Positions 1-12,443 of a DNA stretch of 64,000 nucleotides are shown here, piece after piece. Numbering within the stretch: position 1 is the first letter of the stretch; each line of letters opens with the position of its first letter. The notes below the pieces were generated by a model. That model was not told where the DNA came from and ran no database searches. It saw nothing but the letters and a program-made list of their open reading frames with translations. This stretch comes from Poronia punctata (lineage: Eukaryota > Ascomycota > Sordariomycetes > Xylariales > Xylariaceae), in NCBI GenBank assembly GCA_022579005.1, contig MU401490.1:62001-126000 (forward strand). The letters are read 5' to 3'. Made by a program: the position numbers and the translations under genes.

Positions 1-300
1 TGGGATTAGGTCCGAGGATATCATAAAACTCCTCATCATATACGTGAAAAGGCTTCTCATGAAGGTCGGCAAGCTCATATCCAGGAGGGACGAAGATCTA
101 TCTCGAGTTACTAATCTACTCATTCATTTTCAACGTCTTGGAAAGAAAGATTTACTCACGTTCGTCAAATTGAATTCACTCGGTGGTGGGACAGATGGCA
201 GGACATTAAAGGCCTTTTGATCAATGAATTGAGCTTGCTCTGGTATACCGGCGACGCCGGCGACGAGCACACCCAGTGCTGCAAGGGGGATATATGCCAT
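1..300 (-). CDS. Secreted SMP-30/gluconolactonase-like (lactonohydrolase) protein, 5' part only
   Basis: The gene starts at 300 on the minus strand and runs off the left edge. Exon 1 is 300-160 (47 codons) and exon 2 runs from 97 to the window edge. The 62-nt intron has a GTGAGT donor at 159 and an AG acceptor ending at 98; joining is in phase 0. The first ~20 residues (MAYIPLAALGVLVAGVAG) form a clear signal peptide. The following stretch, with FNVLPSVPPPSEFN and then FVPPGYELADLHEKPFHVYD, matches the N-terminus of fungal secreted lactonohydrolase/gluconolactonase-type six-bladed propellers, where it precedes the first blade. Such enzymes hydrolyse aldonate or aromatic lactones outside the cell; the substrate here cannot be told. 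The catalytic metal-binding residues lie outside the window. Family assignment is from memory of the conserved N-terminal pattern. Confidence 0.8.
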
Positions 301-1706
301 ATTTTGTTATGATTGGGCAGACAGACAGACAGACAGACAGACTGTTTGTTTACTCTCGACGAGGAAACGTTGTGCTTTTGAATCGCCGGATGCGGTTACA
401 TGTCGCGTTATTTATTTAAATATGTAATTATCCCCCTTCTTTTTGCTCGGTTTTACTATGGACATTAAACTATGCCTATCATAGATAACCTTGCCGAATT
501 CAAGCGATGATACCTATCATGTGCCATCGTAGGAAAGAACCATACTATACCATACCCTGTGTCCGGTAAAATACTGGTTAGACTCGTCACTGCATGAGCG
601 AGATTGGACTAGGTTAGGTTAACTTGGAATTATTGAAATTTGAAGCGTGGTCGGCGACGAGTTCCTGGCCGTTCCTGACGAGGATGGTAACCTACAGCAT
701 ACATATTACCTAATAATACGATGAATACAGCACCTGTTGTGTTTTAATCTTAGCCTATTTAGGTAAGCCGTATGAGGTAGGTACACTTTTTACCCCCAAA
801 TCCCCAACCTGTCAGAACAACCACCCACTGATGGTGGATAAAAACATCCGAGAATGAGAATTGCATGATCGTGGGGGGAAAAGGAGAAAGTAATAGAGAT
901 GTGACCGACATCGCGGATTTTATTCTAAATAGTTCTGCAAAGGGTTTTTTCATCTTCAGGTTCCGAAAAAGAAAAAAAAAACCAAGAAGAGAAAACTCAT
1001 GGAAAGGCCCATCTACTTTTCTTGCATGTATCGAGCCAATTAGTGTTTGAAGCAGGTAGGTATCTAACCTAACCTTACGAGTAGGTCAATTGTTAAGAGT
1101 AGACGAAGTGTTTGATTTGTCCAGATATCTCGGATTGAGCTGAGCAAGGAACCAACTCCAGCCAGGTAAACAAGTCCATGTCACATTATGGATACAACAA
1201 ACAGACAATGCAATAGACACAGAATTGAGGCATCTTCACTAGGTACTCAAAGAGTATTGCAAGTAGCTGAACAGAACTGAACTGAACACAACATTCTCTC
1301 TTTGTCCCGCATCTGATGTTCCTTGATAAACAATGCTATTACCACCCCGACATCAAAGAATTCATTCCCCTTCCACTTACCTCTATCAAACTCCTTTATT
1401 AATCCGGCCCAGGCAAGAAGGAAGAACAAGGAAATTGTTTTTAAGAACAATTCAATCAATTAATCCCTCTGTTGTCTGCTTCTTGATGTATTATATAAAA
1501 TACCCCAAATATCCAACCCAATTCCTCATTCCCATCCTCATCCCCAATCTCACTCTCACTCTCAACAAACCATATCCAACAGACAAGAGTAAAGTAAAGG
1601 AAAGGTAAATCCATCAAAAAAACAAACCACCAAAACCCTCCATCTCATCTTCACCTTTACCTCTACTTTTTCTCTCATCTTCCCACCACCCTCCCTCCTT
1701 CCAAAA
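301..1706. other. Intergenic, no gene recognised
   Basis: This is the promoter side of the lactonase-like gene. It holds an (ACAG)n microsatellite at about 315-341 and an A-rich run near 969-980. Short ORFs at 759-953, 865-1050 and 1247-1608 show no protein-like composition or motif. The stretch at 1600-1706 is pyrimidine-rich, as is usual just upstream of fungal start codons, and may be the leader of the small ORF at 1707. Confidence 0.6.
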
Positions 1707-1949
1707 ATGCCAATAATCCACCGCCCATCAACAGGCTGCACAGCCCAGCTATCCTCAACCCTGACCCCAACAAAACTAACCCACGGCCCCGGATGTAAAT
1801 GCATAGGCGCAGCAACAATGACATCTAGAGAAATCAACAGGTTGGCGGAAAGTGTTCGGACGGCTTTGTTAGAGGGTATCTTGGAGGCGGAGAAGCCGAA
1901 CGTGGCTTTTGCTATGCTTTTGCTTGGGGGGGAGGTTGTTTTTGACTGA
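1707..1949 (+). CDS. Possible small protein, 80 aa, unknown
   Basis: This is a single-exon ORF of 80 codons. It starts at an ATG in a good fungal context (AAAATG after a long C/T-rich leader) and ends in TGA at 1947-1949. The peptide contains a CKC motif near residue 33 and an amphipathic, helix-like second half (residues ~40-70, rich in Glu, Leu and Ala). No signal peptide or membrane segment is seen. I do not recognise a family. In favour: the ATG context and sensible amino-acid composition. Against: short length, no domain, and an overlapping long antisense frame. It could also be a chance ORF in a non-coding transcript. Confidence 0.35.
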   Translation: MPIIHRPSTGCTAQLSSTLTPTKLTHGPGCKCIGAATMTSREINRLAESVRTALLEGILEAEKPNVAFAMLLLGGEVVFD

Positions 1950-2398
1950 GAGGCGCAGAGGAGGTAAGTAAGTAAGTAAGTAAGGAAGGATGTTTGAATA
2001 ATACACGTATAGACAGACATATACATATTGCTTAGTTCTTGATAATTTGACGATGTACTTGCCGCTGTATGATGAATAATATATTTGGAGAAAAAAGAAA
2101 GTGAATTGAATCAAGTGGAAGGAAGGATAGAACCAAGTGGTTTAAAATAGGGCTTTGGATATATGAACCTAGCTTTAAGAAGTACTTGAAAATCACTACA
2201 AGTTATACAAAGGAACATCTTGTATTGCGTCCACGTAAGGGGTATCTATCACACCAAAATCTATGCTAGTCTAGGACAGTATGTAACAAGGATACAACAA
2301 GTATATAGAGACAAGAAGAATAAGAAGAAAAAACCCAACCGCTGGCGCCCATGAATATGCAGCCGTCCGTCCCAATGCTATAATGATACGTGTATAAC
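1950..2398. other. Intergenic between small ORF and flippase 3' end
   Basis: It holds an (AAGT)n tetranucleotide run at about 1965-1984 and otherwise nothing recognisable. The flippase gene ends into this stretch from the right. Confidence 0.6.
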
Positions 2399-5300
2399 CT
2401 ATACAGCCTCCAACTTGCCAACCTCACTTGTATCACCCGTCCGACCCCTTTCTCCATCCTCATCCTTATCCTTATCCTTATCCATATTTTCTTCCTCTTG
2501 CAATATCCTTGATAATTGAGCGCGAATGGCTGAATCTTGCTCAAGTTCCTGCCAAAGCTGTCTGTCCCAATTTTCGCAGTTCTCTGCTTCATCCCCATTC
2601 CCTTCTCTTTCACTTCCACTTCCACTTCCACTTCCCCAAAGCGGCCATTTCCAAAGTCCGCAAAGGATGAGATGTCTTTTTGCAAACTTGAACAACAAGT
2701 CCGTACACCCGAGGACGAAAAGGACGCCAAAGAGCAAACACCACCAAAGAGGGTCGCGACCAAAGGTATTTACAAACGAGCCACGACCCGCATAGGGGCT
2801 AGGTTGCTGTGAGTAGACTCCCGAAAGGAATGCTTGCCAGGCCCACCAGCCGGAAACGGTTATGCCGAACGAGGCGATTACTATGGCCGTCTTGTAGTGC
2901 GTTTCGTGGATGCTATTCAGTCAGCACTTATATACTCGTATACTTTTCAAATGATGCAGAAGGCAAAAAAGGGGGGTGAACTTACAATAGCTTCCAATTG
3001 GTCCACAAAATCCCAATCGAAAAAGCCAAATCACCAAACGCAAAAAGACCGTCATCGCGAGGATGGCCAAGCAAGCCATACCCAAGCCAGATCAACACCC
3101 ATAGCAACATCCCCTGAATAACCGCCCCGGTCATCCAGAGTAGGAATCTTGTGAAATTCAGCTCGCGATTGCGCTGTCCATGAACATATAATTCAGGCAC
3201 GGCAAGCAAGGTATCTGCAGCCAAATCCTGCTCGAAGATGCCCATGCAAAGCACACACAAACTGGTAAACAGCACATTGAGAACCGTCAGACTCCAACTC
3301 TCGTACAGACTCGTGCCGGTGTAGCCGTTGTACCGCTGATACATGGCAGTCGGCAGGTAGAAGAACATTTCCTTCCAGAACGTGGCTAATATGAACTTGC
3401 CCGTGCGCACATAATTCCACCGGCCGTGGACAAGTAATAATCGCTGCAAGAACCGGAATTGCGCAATGGCGTAGTCTGCTACCCGTGCTGCTTGCAATCC
3501 TTCCTTTCCCGAGATCCCCACGCCGACGTGCGACGCCGAGATCATGGCCAGGTCGTTTGCGCCGTCCCCTATGGCGAGAGTAAGAGCTGAGGGGACGCGT
3601 TGACGGATAGCTTTCACGATGGCTGCTTTTTGCGCCGGTGAGGCGCGGCAGCATATTACCGAGTCAACGTTTGGTATTAATGTGAAGAAGAGTGCGGAGA
3701 GTGAGGATGATTTTTCTACGGCCGCGAGGGTTTGGCCGTCTATGACGACGACGCTGTGGATGGTCGCCCCGCTCTGTAGGTTTTCCATGACTTCGCCGAT
3801 CTGCTTTTCGAGACTACCCTTTGAGGCGTCGAGGATGAAGATATCCGACGCAGGGCGACAGATGCGGGCCGAGTGTGCTATGTTGATTGCTGTCTCGCGC
3901 TTATCGCCCGTCAGCATCCATATCTTGATGTTGGCCCGTCGCAGTTTGTCAATCGTCTCGGGTACGCCGCGCTGAAGCTTATCTTCGATGGCAGTGGCGC
4001 CGACAAGCTCCAATGTTTGTTCTATCTGTTCGCCCGCGTCCTCGATCATGTCTTGCCGATTTATCAAGCTCGTAGTCGCCTTATCGTAGACCTCCTTCCA
4101 TACCTTGTATTCCGCTTCCGGCATGAATTTGCGCGCAACGAGAAGTGTACGGAGACCTTCGGTGGCGAATTCGTCCAGGTGTTTGAAGCATCGGCCAAAG
4201 ATTGCTGCTTCGTCCATGACGGAAGGATCGTCCAAGAAGCCAAACTTATGTGCGGGGGGCAAGGGGCTCAATGAAGCCTTCCTCGACAGAGTTTTTGCCA
4301 CATCTAGGGATGTCGTGCGGACGTTGAGCGACGGTCGACTCCTTTCTACCGATGAGCGCGACCACAAAGGATCGACCGACCTGCTCCGATCGAGCATGGG
4401 GCGTTGGGCCAGCTGGTTGGGGTCGAGGCTGTCGCGGGTTCCTGCAAAGCTGCGCCGCAGTGTAAAGCTCGGACGTCCGCCAAAGCTATTCCTCACATCC
4501 AGTTGTTCGCTGCGACGTGCCATCTCGCGTTCTACATCCGCACTCTGGCGAACCTCTGTCGCCTTTTCCTTGGCCAGCTGGGCCAGCTTCAACCTCGGCA
4601 TAATGGCTGAATCCGCACCTTTGCAAATGAGACAGATTCGCCCATCCGGGTAGCGGACGATGATGGACATTCGTTTTCGCTTACTGCTAAACTCGATGAC
4701 GTCTAGAATTCGATACGTTTCGACGGATTCCTTACCGCCTTCCGAATTGATGTGAAGCGTGACGGACTGGGATGACCGGTGAGTTACCACATACCCGAGT
4801 TCACGGGCGGCCTGGACGAGCGCGAGTTCGTCAGGCGAAGAGGATTGATATTCGAGCTGCCCGTCTTGTATTTCCGGCAGGCAAGTATGGCATAGAGCCA
4901 GAGATAATATGTAATCTTTAGCCCGCCGAGCGAAAGGTGACGCGGGTCTCAACCTGATGAACTCGAGCAGATCCGAAGTCGTAAGGTTTGGCTGCACATT
5001 ATCCGGACGGCCGGTGGACCTCCATTGTGAGGATCTCCGTCTGAGCTCGAAAGGGTTGTTTGTGCTTGGCGAGGCAAGAGGAGTCATTTCGATATCTTCG
5101 TGTATGACGCTGCTGGTATCACGAGTCTTGCTTGGCGAGAGTGTTTGCGAAAGTGTCTGTGAAGGGACTAGATGCACCTTCTCTCCCTTCACATCAGATA
5201 TTTGGGGCTTTAGGTCCGCTTCGTGAAGCCAAGATGTACCCGCGATGCTCATTTTCCGGAATTTCATGATATTGTCCGTCAAGGTACCGGTCTTGTCCGA

Positions 5301-6794
5301 GAAAACATAACTGACTTGTCCCAGATTCTCCAGAATTGTATTGGTGTTGCAGCGAGCAGGCGTGTCCGAGACTTCGTCATACATCTCCACGTCGCCATTT
5401 AGTAACAGCATCTGGCCGATCCTTGTGATTTCCAACGTTACATAGAGCGACAGCGGGACGATGTTGTTGTATTGAATCGCGTAGCCGATGATGATCTGTT
5501 TGAGTTGCACTGTGGCAATGGCGATGTATGCCACCTGGCGTTCTACCGCCCACCGCCACATGACGTACCCGACGGAACAGCCAGCAGTAAGGACGATCAC
5601 GTAGAAGACGAGCGCAATGACGATCTTGTTGGCCGTAGCCTCGAGGGCCGGTTTCTTGGCTTCTGGATGTTGGTTTGCGTTCATGCGGATTTTACACTCT
5701 TCCCCGGTGTTGATGACAAGCCCAATCACACAACTCGTGTTCTTAATGGTACTGCCTCGATAGATTACCTCGTTGGAAGTGAGGGGAAGAGTCTTGCCGT
5801 TCACGAGCACGCGGCCGTCAAAACGATACAAATCAGGATTTGGATCCTCCACTACGAATTCGGCCATGGCAGATCGCAGTCCGGCTATCGTAGCGCAGTC
5901 TTTGAAATCTCGGAGAGATTCCCTACTTTTCAGATTGGTCTCGCCATCCAGATCCATCGTGTCGATATAAGCCAGGCCGTTCTCCCCATTCGCATAAAGA
6001 AGGACCATGTCAGCTGGAACTGCTTCGTCGCGTCCAAGCTTCACTATGTCCCCGACCTTGACATCTTGCCACCTGACTCTCGCCCACTTATAGTCACAAT
6101 CATTGTCACTATCGCTATCGCTATCGCTATCCTTATCATCGTCGCCAGCTTCATCGATGAATGTGACAGCTTGGGGTTTGCTCTTAAACCAGGCCCAGTT
6201 GCTCGTGATCGTGGTTGTGGTTGTGGTCGTGTTCGGCGATGCGATTGGGCTGGTAAATGGCCTCAAGACGGTCGTAGCGTTTGCATTTTCAATTTTATCC
6301 AGACGATGGCGCTTATAGTCATCGTAGCCCTCTTTCACAATGGTCAGGAAGACGAAGAAGAACAAGGGCACAATCGTGGTATAATTTCCAGTCGTACTGA
6401 GGCCAGGGATCGTCTGCGGGATGCCGACAGCCAAGAAATAGGCATTGGACAACCTCGTGAACTGGAATATCAACTGTTTTGGGACAAAGTTGTACACGGT
6501 ATAGCGAGAGGTGCGGATGGTATTGGATATGTAAGAGCTACCGCGTCGTTCGTCGATGAGAGGCTGTGGATTTTCCAGTTGAAGAGGAATGTGGCGGCCG
6601 TCTTTGGTCGGCTTCAGCGGCTTTTGTCGTAGTATCGTCTCGAGGAAACATTTCTGATAGTATTGGACAGCGTGTTCTTGGATGACATGCTTGATATGCC
6701 GGCCTTGGCTTCGCTGTCGTTCCTCCCATTCTTTCAATGCGCTTGCACTTTTCGTCTCTGTGCCATGACCAGAAGTCTGGCTGAGGGGAGACAT
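2399..6794 (-). CDS. DNF3: P4-type ATPase, phospholipid-translocating flippase (Dnf3 type)
   Basis: Two exons, 6794-2986 and 2912-2399, with one 73-nt intron (2913-2985, GTAAGT...TAG); the product is 1440 aa. It should flip phospholipids to the cytosolic leaflet of Golgi/plasma membranes using ATP. Visible P-type ATPase landmarks: actuator DGETNLKS near residue 283, a P4-type VPLSLYVTLE segment near 446, the phosphorylation site SDKTGTLTDN with Asp500, the nucleotide-binding KGAD, MLTGDKRET and GDGANDLAMI, then a C-terminal membrane domain with about six helices. The N-terminal VYNFVPKQLIFQFTRLSNAY block is typical of P4 flippases; the set resembles yeast Dnf3 more than Dnf1/2, Drs2 or Neo1. 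Low-complexity inserts occur: Asp-Ser repeats near 221-230, and a C-terminal Gly-Ser stretch plus Lys-Asp repeats, both encoded by 6-bp microsatellites. The start is the first ATG upstream of the conserved region, with an upstream in-frame stop not examined. The intron restores the last membrane helices that the first exon lacks. Confidence 0.96.
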
Positions 6795-8720
6795 GACGTA
6801 TTATTATTATGATTAGTATTATTCGGAGTGCAATAGTTCTGGACCGCAAAGCGGCCGCTGAGACAACATCGCCAACCAGTTGAGCAGCCTAGGAACCTTG
6901 GTGATAGGTGTCCTAGGTTGATTGTTCTCTCGTCAAGTGTATTTGGAAGGTATTCGCGATTATCTACACGTCGGCGCAGTGGAAATAAACGAAAGTATGG
7001 CGCAAAGAGAGCAAATTGAAGGCTCGACAAGCCTAAAACGACTGCTTGCGAATGTGATGGCCTGTTTGAAAGAGCGCTGTAGCACCTAATGTTGTTGTGC
7101 CCGAGATTTCATAATGAAGACAAGTGCTTGATTCGACAGGTTGGGGAACCAACGCTAGAACTACTGGTCCACACCAACTGACAAAACAACCATATCGCTC
7201 GCACGTCAGACCAGGGCAAGCAGCAAGAACCTGACCTGACAGGCCTCAGGAACTGTTGTGTGATGTCGGAGGAATTGCCCTGCAAAGAATTGGATAGGAA
7301 GCGGAGCATCCCGCCAATCCCGCCCTATCCGGTTCCAAAGCCACTAGTATGTACCCAGGACACGAGTCAGCCAATCCATTACGGGTGGGCTACGTTGGAT
7401 CTTGAAAAGCTAAAGGTAGGTATCAGTACTTGAACATTTAGCGTTCCTAGATTTGGTGAGGTGGTCGATCGCCTAAAGCAGACTTGGCGTTCTAACAGTA
7501 TTATGACGGGCTTCCAGCGTCTTTTTAATGACCTAATTATCGTAGGTACAAAAGAGAACAAGTTCGTCACCTTTCTTACCGACAGAAAGTCAAATATTCT
7601 ACCTACCAATCTCAGCACTGCCGACTGGATCCAACAGACACCAATCTTTTCGCTCTCGTGTCACCGTTACGGAATGTATGGTTCGTGCATTTTAGCAGCC
7701 GGCGATGTCGCGCTACCGAGTAAAGAACGGAGGCTAAACCTGTTTGTCCCGTAAGTCGTGTTGCAACATGTCGATGAAGAACTGATGGACTGAGCGACGT
7801 CTTATCATCACCGAAACCGAATCGGCCTATGAAATGAACGATTTGAAAGATCCCTTTCCAGTCGCATAAACCTGCAGGGCGCTGTACGACGTATCCGCAA
7901 TCGTCAAAATAGGACCCCATCAGAGCACAGTGATGGAAATGTACCAATATGGGGTCTCTGAGGTCTTGGACAGATTTTCAAGATCTGCCAGATGAGCAAA
8001 TCTGGTGGCAGACTCCAGAGTCTCCTTCGATTTCTACGATAGTTACTACACGCGGGTTAGCCCGTCTCGGGACACACCCATAAGAACTAAAAGGTTCCGA
8101 ATGAATGATGACTACTCGTAGGCAAAGCCTATAGTTTCCAGAAAACGTACGGTTGCACATGATGCAAGACATAGCGCGCCACCGCGAGGGCTAAAAACTG
8201 TATCCAAAGCTGGCCTTTCCGCCTTTCCAGTGCCGACATTACGAGGTAGCTGGTTTAAGGTAGCTGCATCGGGACGGCACTATGCCGACCACTAGCATCC
8301 CCAAGATGACCCTTGTCATATTTCTTAACGGCGCGGCAAATGATTTTATTAACCAAGAGTAGTGCTTATGAATATGGATATGTTCGTCAGACCACCAAAT
8401 TCGCCGTAATTGGCTATTTTGCAGGACGTCGACACTCCATTCCAAGCGCATACAAATCGGATTGCTTCGACTACACGTATTCACCGCTTCAACGAGCCTT
8501 CCCGGAAATATCGGCGTTATGAGGACCTACTCGTAACTCGGTACACAATATCCGAAGGCAATTTCCGCTGACAAAGACGCGCATCTAGCCGTGAAAGCTG
8601 CGGTACTCTACTTTACACCATGTCATGCACGTCTGCCGCATACTCGAGGGAGATTGAGACCGTCTTTCTGAGTGCGCCGCGCTCTTACCGTCAACTCATC
8701 GGCTTGGAGGGGCGACCGAG
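6795..8720. other. Intergenic, no intact gene
   Basis: It lies between the flippase start and the HET-domain relic. Several ORFs of 60-110 codons overlap on both strands (7461-7754 plus, 7612-7947 minus, 8313-8522 plus) but none shows a domain or a consistent frame. The DNA may hold further decayed coding fragments, as does the adjoining stretch, but I could not identify any. Confidence 0.5.
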
Positions 8721-9345
8721 TTGAGCCGCAGAGACCATCCTCACATCCGCTTAGTCACATTGAACCCAGGCTCATGGGACGCCAAGACCGACTGTGATGT
8801 ACACGTCGTACTGTTTGATGGACAGGTACCTAGTATTCCAGACCCTTTCTTACGTATGAGGAGATCCGTCCGGTATGAAACACATTCAACTCAACGGCCA
8901 TGATTTCGAAATCATGGAAAACTTGTGCTTGGCGATGCGATGTCTCGGAAACACAATCTAATCCCCGCGTGATATGGTTCGAGGCTATATGTATCAACCA
9001 GCAAGACAACGACAAGAAAGCGCAACAAGTGGGGATGATGGGAGATATATATATATAAGAGCTGTAAGAACTGCATAATCTGGCTAGGAAGAGCATTGGC
9101 GGTGTCAGATCCATCTCTGCTGCCCGGGCCTGCGAGATAGTTACTGAACATACTCGCCGCTAATAAGCATCTGCCGTGTTTTTTCGGCAGTTGAGAAGCA
9201 GCGGACGGATATCAACGAGCAGTATGAGACGCACTTCGAAGCCCTCGATTACTTACTTACCACGTCCGCCGTGGTGGAAACGAATCTGGGGGTATCCAAG
9301 AATTAGTCCTGCCCCGTATCCTCGAGTCTTCCGAGGAAAACTTCC
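8721..9345 (+). pseudogene. Broken HET-domain (heterokaryon incompatibility) gene
   Basis: HET-domain motifs occur in correct order but in shifting frames. At 8745 the frame reads IRLVTLNPGSWDAK, the usual lead-in to the domain. At 8878-8958 it reads KHIQLNGHDFEIMENL, then hits a stop at 8959. At 8963 a third frame reads PRVIWFEAICINQQD, the hallmark core of the domain, ending in a QQVGMMGDIY-type block. From 9058 and 9075 two more frame changes give IRAVRTA and IIWLGRALA. Near 9262 the later PWWKRIW motif appears, followed after another shift by IQELVLP. At least five frameshifts and one stop make a functional product impossible. HET proteins trigger cell death when incompatible fungal hyphae fuse. 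Start and end are approximate. Confidence 0.82.
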
Positions 9346-10419
9346 GTATCAGGGGTAGTTAAAATGTAAAAAACCACGGAGCAACGTGCTTTAAATCGCA
9401 TCTAGTGACCCTACCTACGAGCACTAACTTTCGATCCCCTCCTCACTAGCTATCCAGGAACAGGTCCGATCCCATGATTTTCCACGCGGGACACATGGGG
9501 ATAACATCAAGAATCCATCAATCACGCTGTTCCAGCTACGAAGACAGTTTTACATAGTTCTACTGCCACTTTTTTCCAACGCAACTGAAAAGCGAAATCT
9601 ATTTCTATGGAGTCCTCGGTCTTGGCGTGCCGGGGCCAAACTATATCGTTCCCTCTCCAAGCAGCAAGCAGCCCAGGTCGAATTATTTCGTCACTGAACC
9701 CGCGAGCGGGATAATCGGTTTGGACTCCTCCACCCCCCAGGAAACGCAAGTTGTCTGTGATGAGATGAGATGAGATTCTGGTGCCCCCTTTATCCTCGGG
9801 GTAAGGGGGACGGACGGACGGACGGATGCGGATATACGGTCATTTTGCCCAATGGAATATTTGTTTTGCTTGATATCATGTATGTCGATATTTTAGCGAT
9901 TTCTAACGAAATCGTTTTTCATAAGTAGCAAAGAAAGGAGCGAGCATCGATACGATTAATATTATTTCCTTCTCTATGGAGTAATCAGGGTTTTTTTTTC
10001 CTTTTTTGCCGCTCCGACGTTCATTATCAGTTGTGGGTTAAATACATTCGAAGATAAATAAATGGGTACCTACTCGTAAAATATCCAGAAGGTGGAATTC
10101 TTGAAAGCCATGGGCTATGGCAGATGGATTCGAAAAGTCATGGAGCTCAAGCAGCTCGCTATACACACCTTACTTACTACGAGCATGGATGTGGGAACTC
10201 AAGGGACCGACTGCCTAAAGCTAGGTAACCGGGTCTAAACAGATGCTTTGAGCTCTGATCCTGTGAAGTAGTATCATGTCACCAAATGTTATCGCGAGGC
10301 GATACCCCGATTTAACATATGTATGTACAGGTTTAATATTATCGTTATATACCGCAAGAAAATAGTCCAAACTAAATATCTGGCGCATCTGGCGCCAGTA
10401 AACGTTCCAGTTCAGGTAG
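9346..10419. other. Intergenic, downstream of permease
   Basis: No gene is recognised. A minus-strand ORF at 9522-9749 lacks any family feature. A (GGAC)n run lies near 9808-9824. The permease gene ends into this stretch from the right. Confidence 0.55.
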
Positions 10420-12443
10420 TCAACCTTTACTCGGTAATTTCTGCGACTCCTTACCAACTTCTTCGTCGCCCATGCGTTGGCTATCGCTACCAGCAATGCT
10501 ACTACTACCGTCATCGTAAGCGAGACTTACTTCCTCGAGATGTTCGCCAACCTCGAGCCACTTATCGCTGCAGGCTGGCATCGGGAAATACTTGGCGAGA
10601 AGCCAGTATACGAGAGCAGAGACGATGAAGCCGGCGAAGAAGTTGACGTTATATATGTATGTGGCACCGATAGGCACGTTGCCACCGTTGACGGCACCGA
10701 CGAAGCCAACAATGTTAACCAGGATGCCGGCAAAGTAGCCGGCGTAGGCCCGCCAGTTGAAGCCGTAGGTGAAGTAATAAGAACCGGTCCGGCGTGCGTC
10801 GTACAGCTCTTTGATCTTGAGGTACCCGTGACGGACGAAATAGTAGTCACTGACCATGACGCCCCCGATTGAGCTTAGGAAGACAGAGTAAGCCGACAGG
10901 TAGGTCGCAAAATTATTCGACGTCGACAGGAACTGGTACGGGCACAAGGCGAGACCGATGACTGCGCATAGGTACCCGCCCCGACGGATGTTGATGAAGC
11001 GCGGCAGCAATGCCGTGAAGTCAGTGCCGGCCGAGATGGAGTTTGCCGCGATGTTGGTCCCGAGCTGTGCCAAGGCGAAGGCAAGGGCGATAATGAAGAC
11101 GCCAAAGCGCTGGGCCGGGCCACCGTCGTCACTAAGGGAGCGATCTGTTAGCTCGAATATCCCATGTATGCATACATATACGTAGCAACAAATACTTACA
11201 TGAATCTTTCAAGTAACTCTAGGGGGTCCCAAATCGGCTCTGAGCCGGGATAGATGACGATCGAGCTCGAGGAGACGAAGATGCCCACGAAAGAAGTTAC
11301 GGCAAATCCCAGAGGAATGGTGAAGAGCTGCGACCACAGCGCGTCTCTGGGTTTTCCGGCAAAACGTGAAAAGTCTGGGGCGTTGACGATGAGAGTGGCA
11401 AAGTTGGCGATTGAGCTCATCACCCCCTTTACGAATTCCCACGCCAGCTCGCTTCCTTCGATACTAGCAGGCTTGTTGATGATTGGCCCGGCACCACCTG
11501 CCCTTACCAAGGCCCAGATGAAGAAGGCGATGCCGGCGGTTGGGACGAAGTACGCCTTGACGGTAAACAGATGGCGGACTTTGTGTACAGGGAACCAAAT
11601 CGCCGGCAGCGAGACGAACCAGAATATAAAAAAAGACGCATAATCGGCCGTCGAGGTCCCCGACTCGGGAGAAAACGTGTTGGGTATGGTTTTTCGATCC
11701 CAACTTAGCCAGATGCTCCGGATCATGAGATATACGCAGTGGCCTCCAATATAAGCCTGGACACCGTACCAGAAAGCGGCCAAAACAGCGCGGTTGAGCA
11801 CAGGCCATAGACTGCCCCAGATCCCAAAGCTGGAACGGTTAACAACCGGGAAACCGATGTGGTAAACCGCGCCGATACGTCCCGTCAAGACGACGAAGGC
11901 GCCCGCTATCGAGTAGCCGATCCATACACTGAGCCAGGCTTGCCACCAAGTCAAGCCGTTAACCTTGAAGTCGACAGATATCAGCAACCGACGGAACCTG
12001 ACGGGGCCAAGCCAAAAGGAGGGAAGCAGGAAAGAGAGGTACCGGAGGGTAGGTAACTGGTACTACATACGATACTTGTTGAGCTGATCATCCATGTGTT
12101 GATATTAAACGAGTCAGCGATCCAGAAACCGACAAAATTCCACGGTCCCCACTGCCTCCTTGCCGGTTCGACGGGTTTGAGATCATGGTTCGTCAGCTAA
12201 TTGGCAGAAAAAGACGATGTTAGCATGAAAACCATGGACCGGTAAAATATAATTCTACTGCAGCGAGGTTGTTATAAGGCAGTCAGACGTAACCGCCGGG
12301 GGCGGGACGCGCTGCTGGGGGGAGCCCGAGAGACTGGACGACTGGACACGTACCATGAGCTGGGTCGTCGTCAGACCCTCCTCGCTCTCCACTGCGATAT
12401 TTTCGGCCCATGCTCTGGCCCGCGATGGATGTAATCTCTCCAT
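10420..12443 (-). CDS. NCS1-family nucleobase permease (uracil/allantoin type)
   Basis: Four exons: 12443-12354, 12196-12071, 11963-11200 and 11131-10420; introns of 157, 107 and 68 nt, all GT-AG with joined frames; product 563 aa. It is a plasma-membrane proton symporter of the nucleobase-cation-symporter-1 family. Seen in order: a hydrophilic N-terminus; [12 protein letters not shown] then [18 protein letters not shown], the signature of helix 1; GLTWWQAW; the helix-2 [22 protein letters not shown] block; YGVQAYIGG; the middle [12 protein letters not shown] loop; [18 protein letters not shown]; and [12 protein letters not shown]. About twelve hydrophobic segments are present, and the tail is acidic. 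Length is a little under that of yeast Fur4/Dal4 (over 600 aa). The family includes uracil, allantoin, uridine, cytosine/purine and thiamine carriers; NINTWM points to the Fur/Dal branch, but the substrate is inferred only. The start ATG at 12443 is the only one giving the usual short cytosolic leader. Confidence 0.94.

Noticed and set aside
2266..2763. 165-codon minus-strand frame overlapping the flippase 3' end
   Set aside because: It is a different frame of exon 2. The spliced flippase frame continues the membrane domain and explains the sequence.
5472..6632. 386-codon open frame antisense to the flippase gene
   Set aside because: It is a shadow of the conserved P4-ATPase coding sequence. 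Its translation has no domain and the sense strand has all family motifs.
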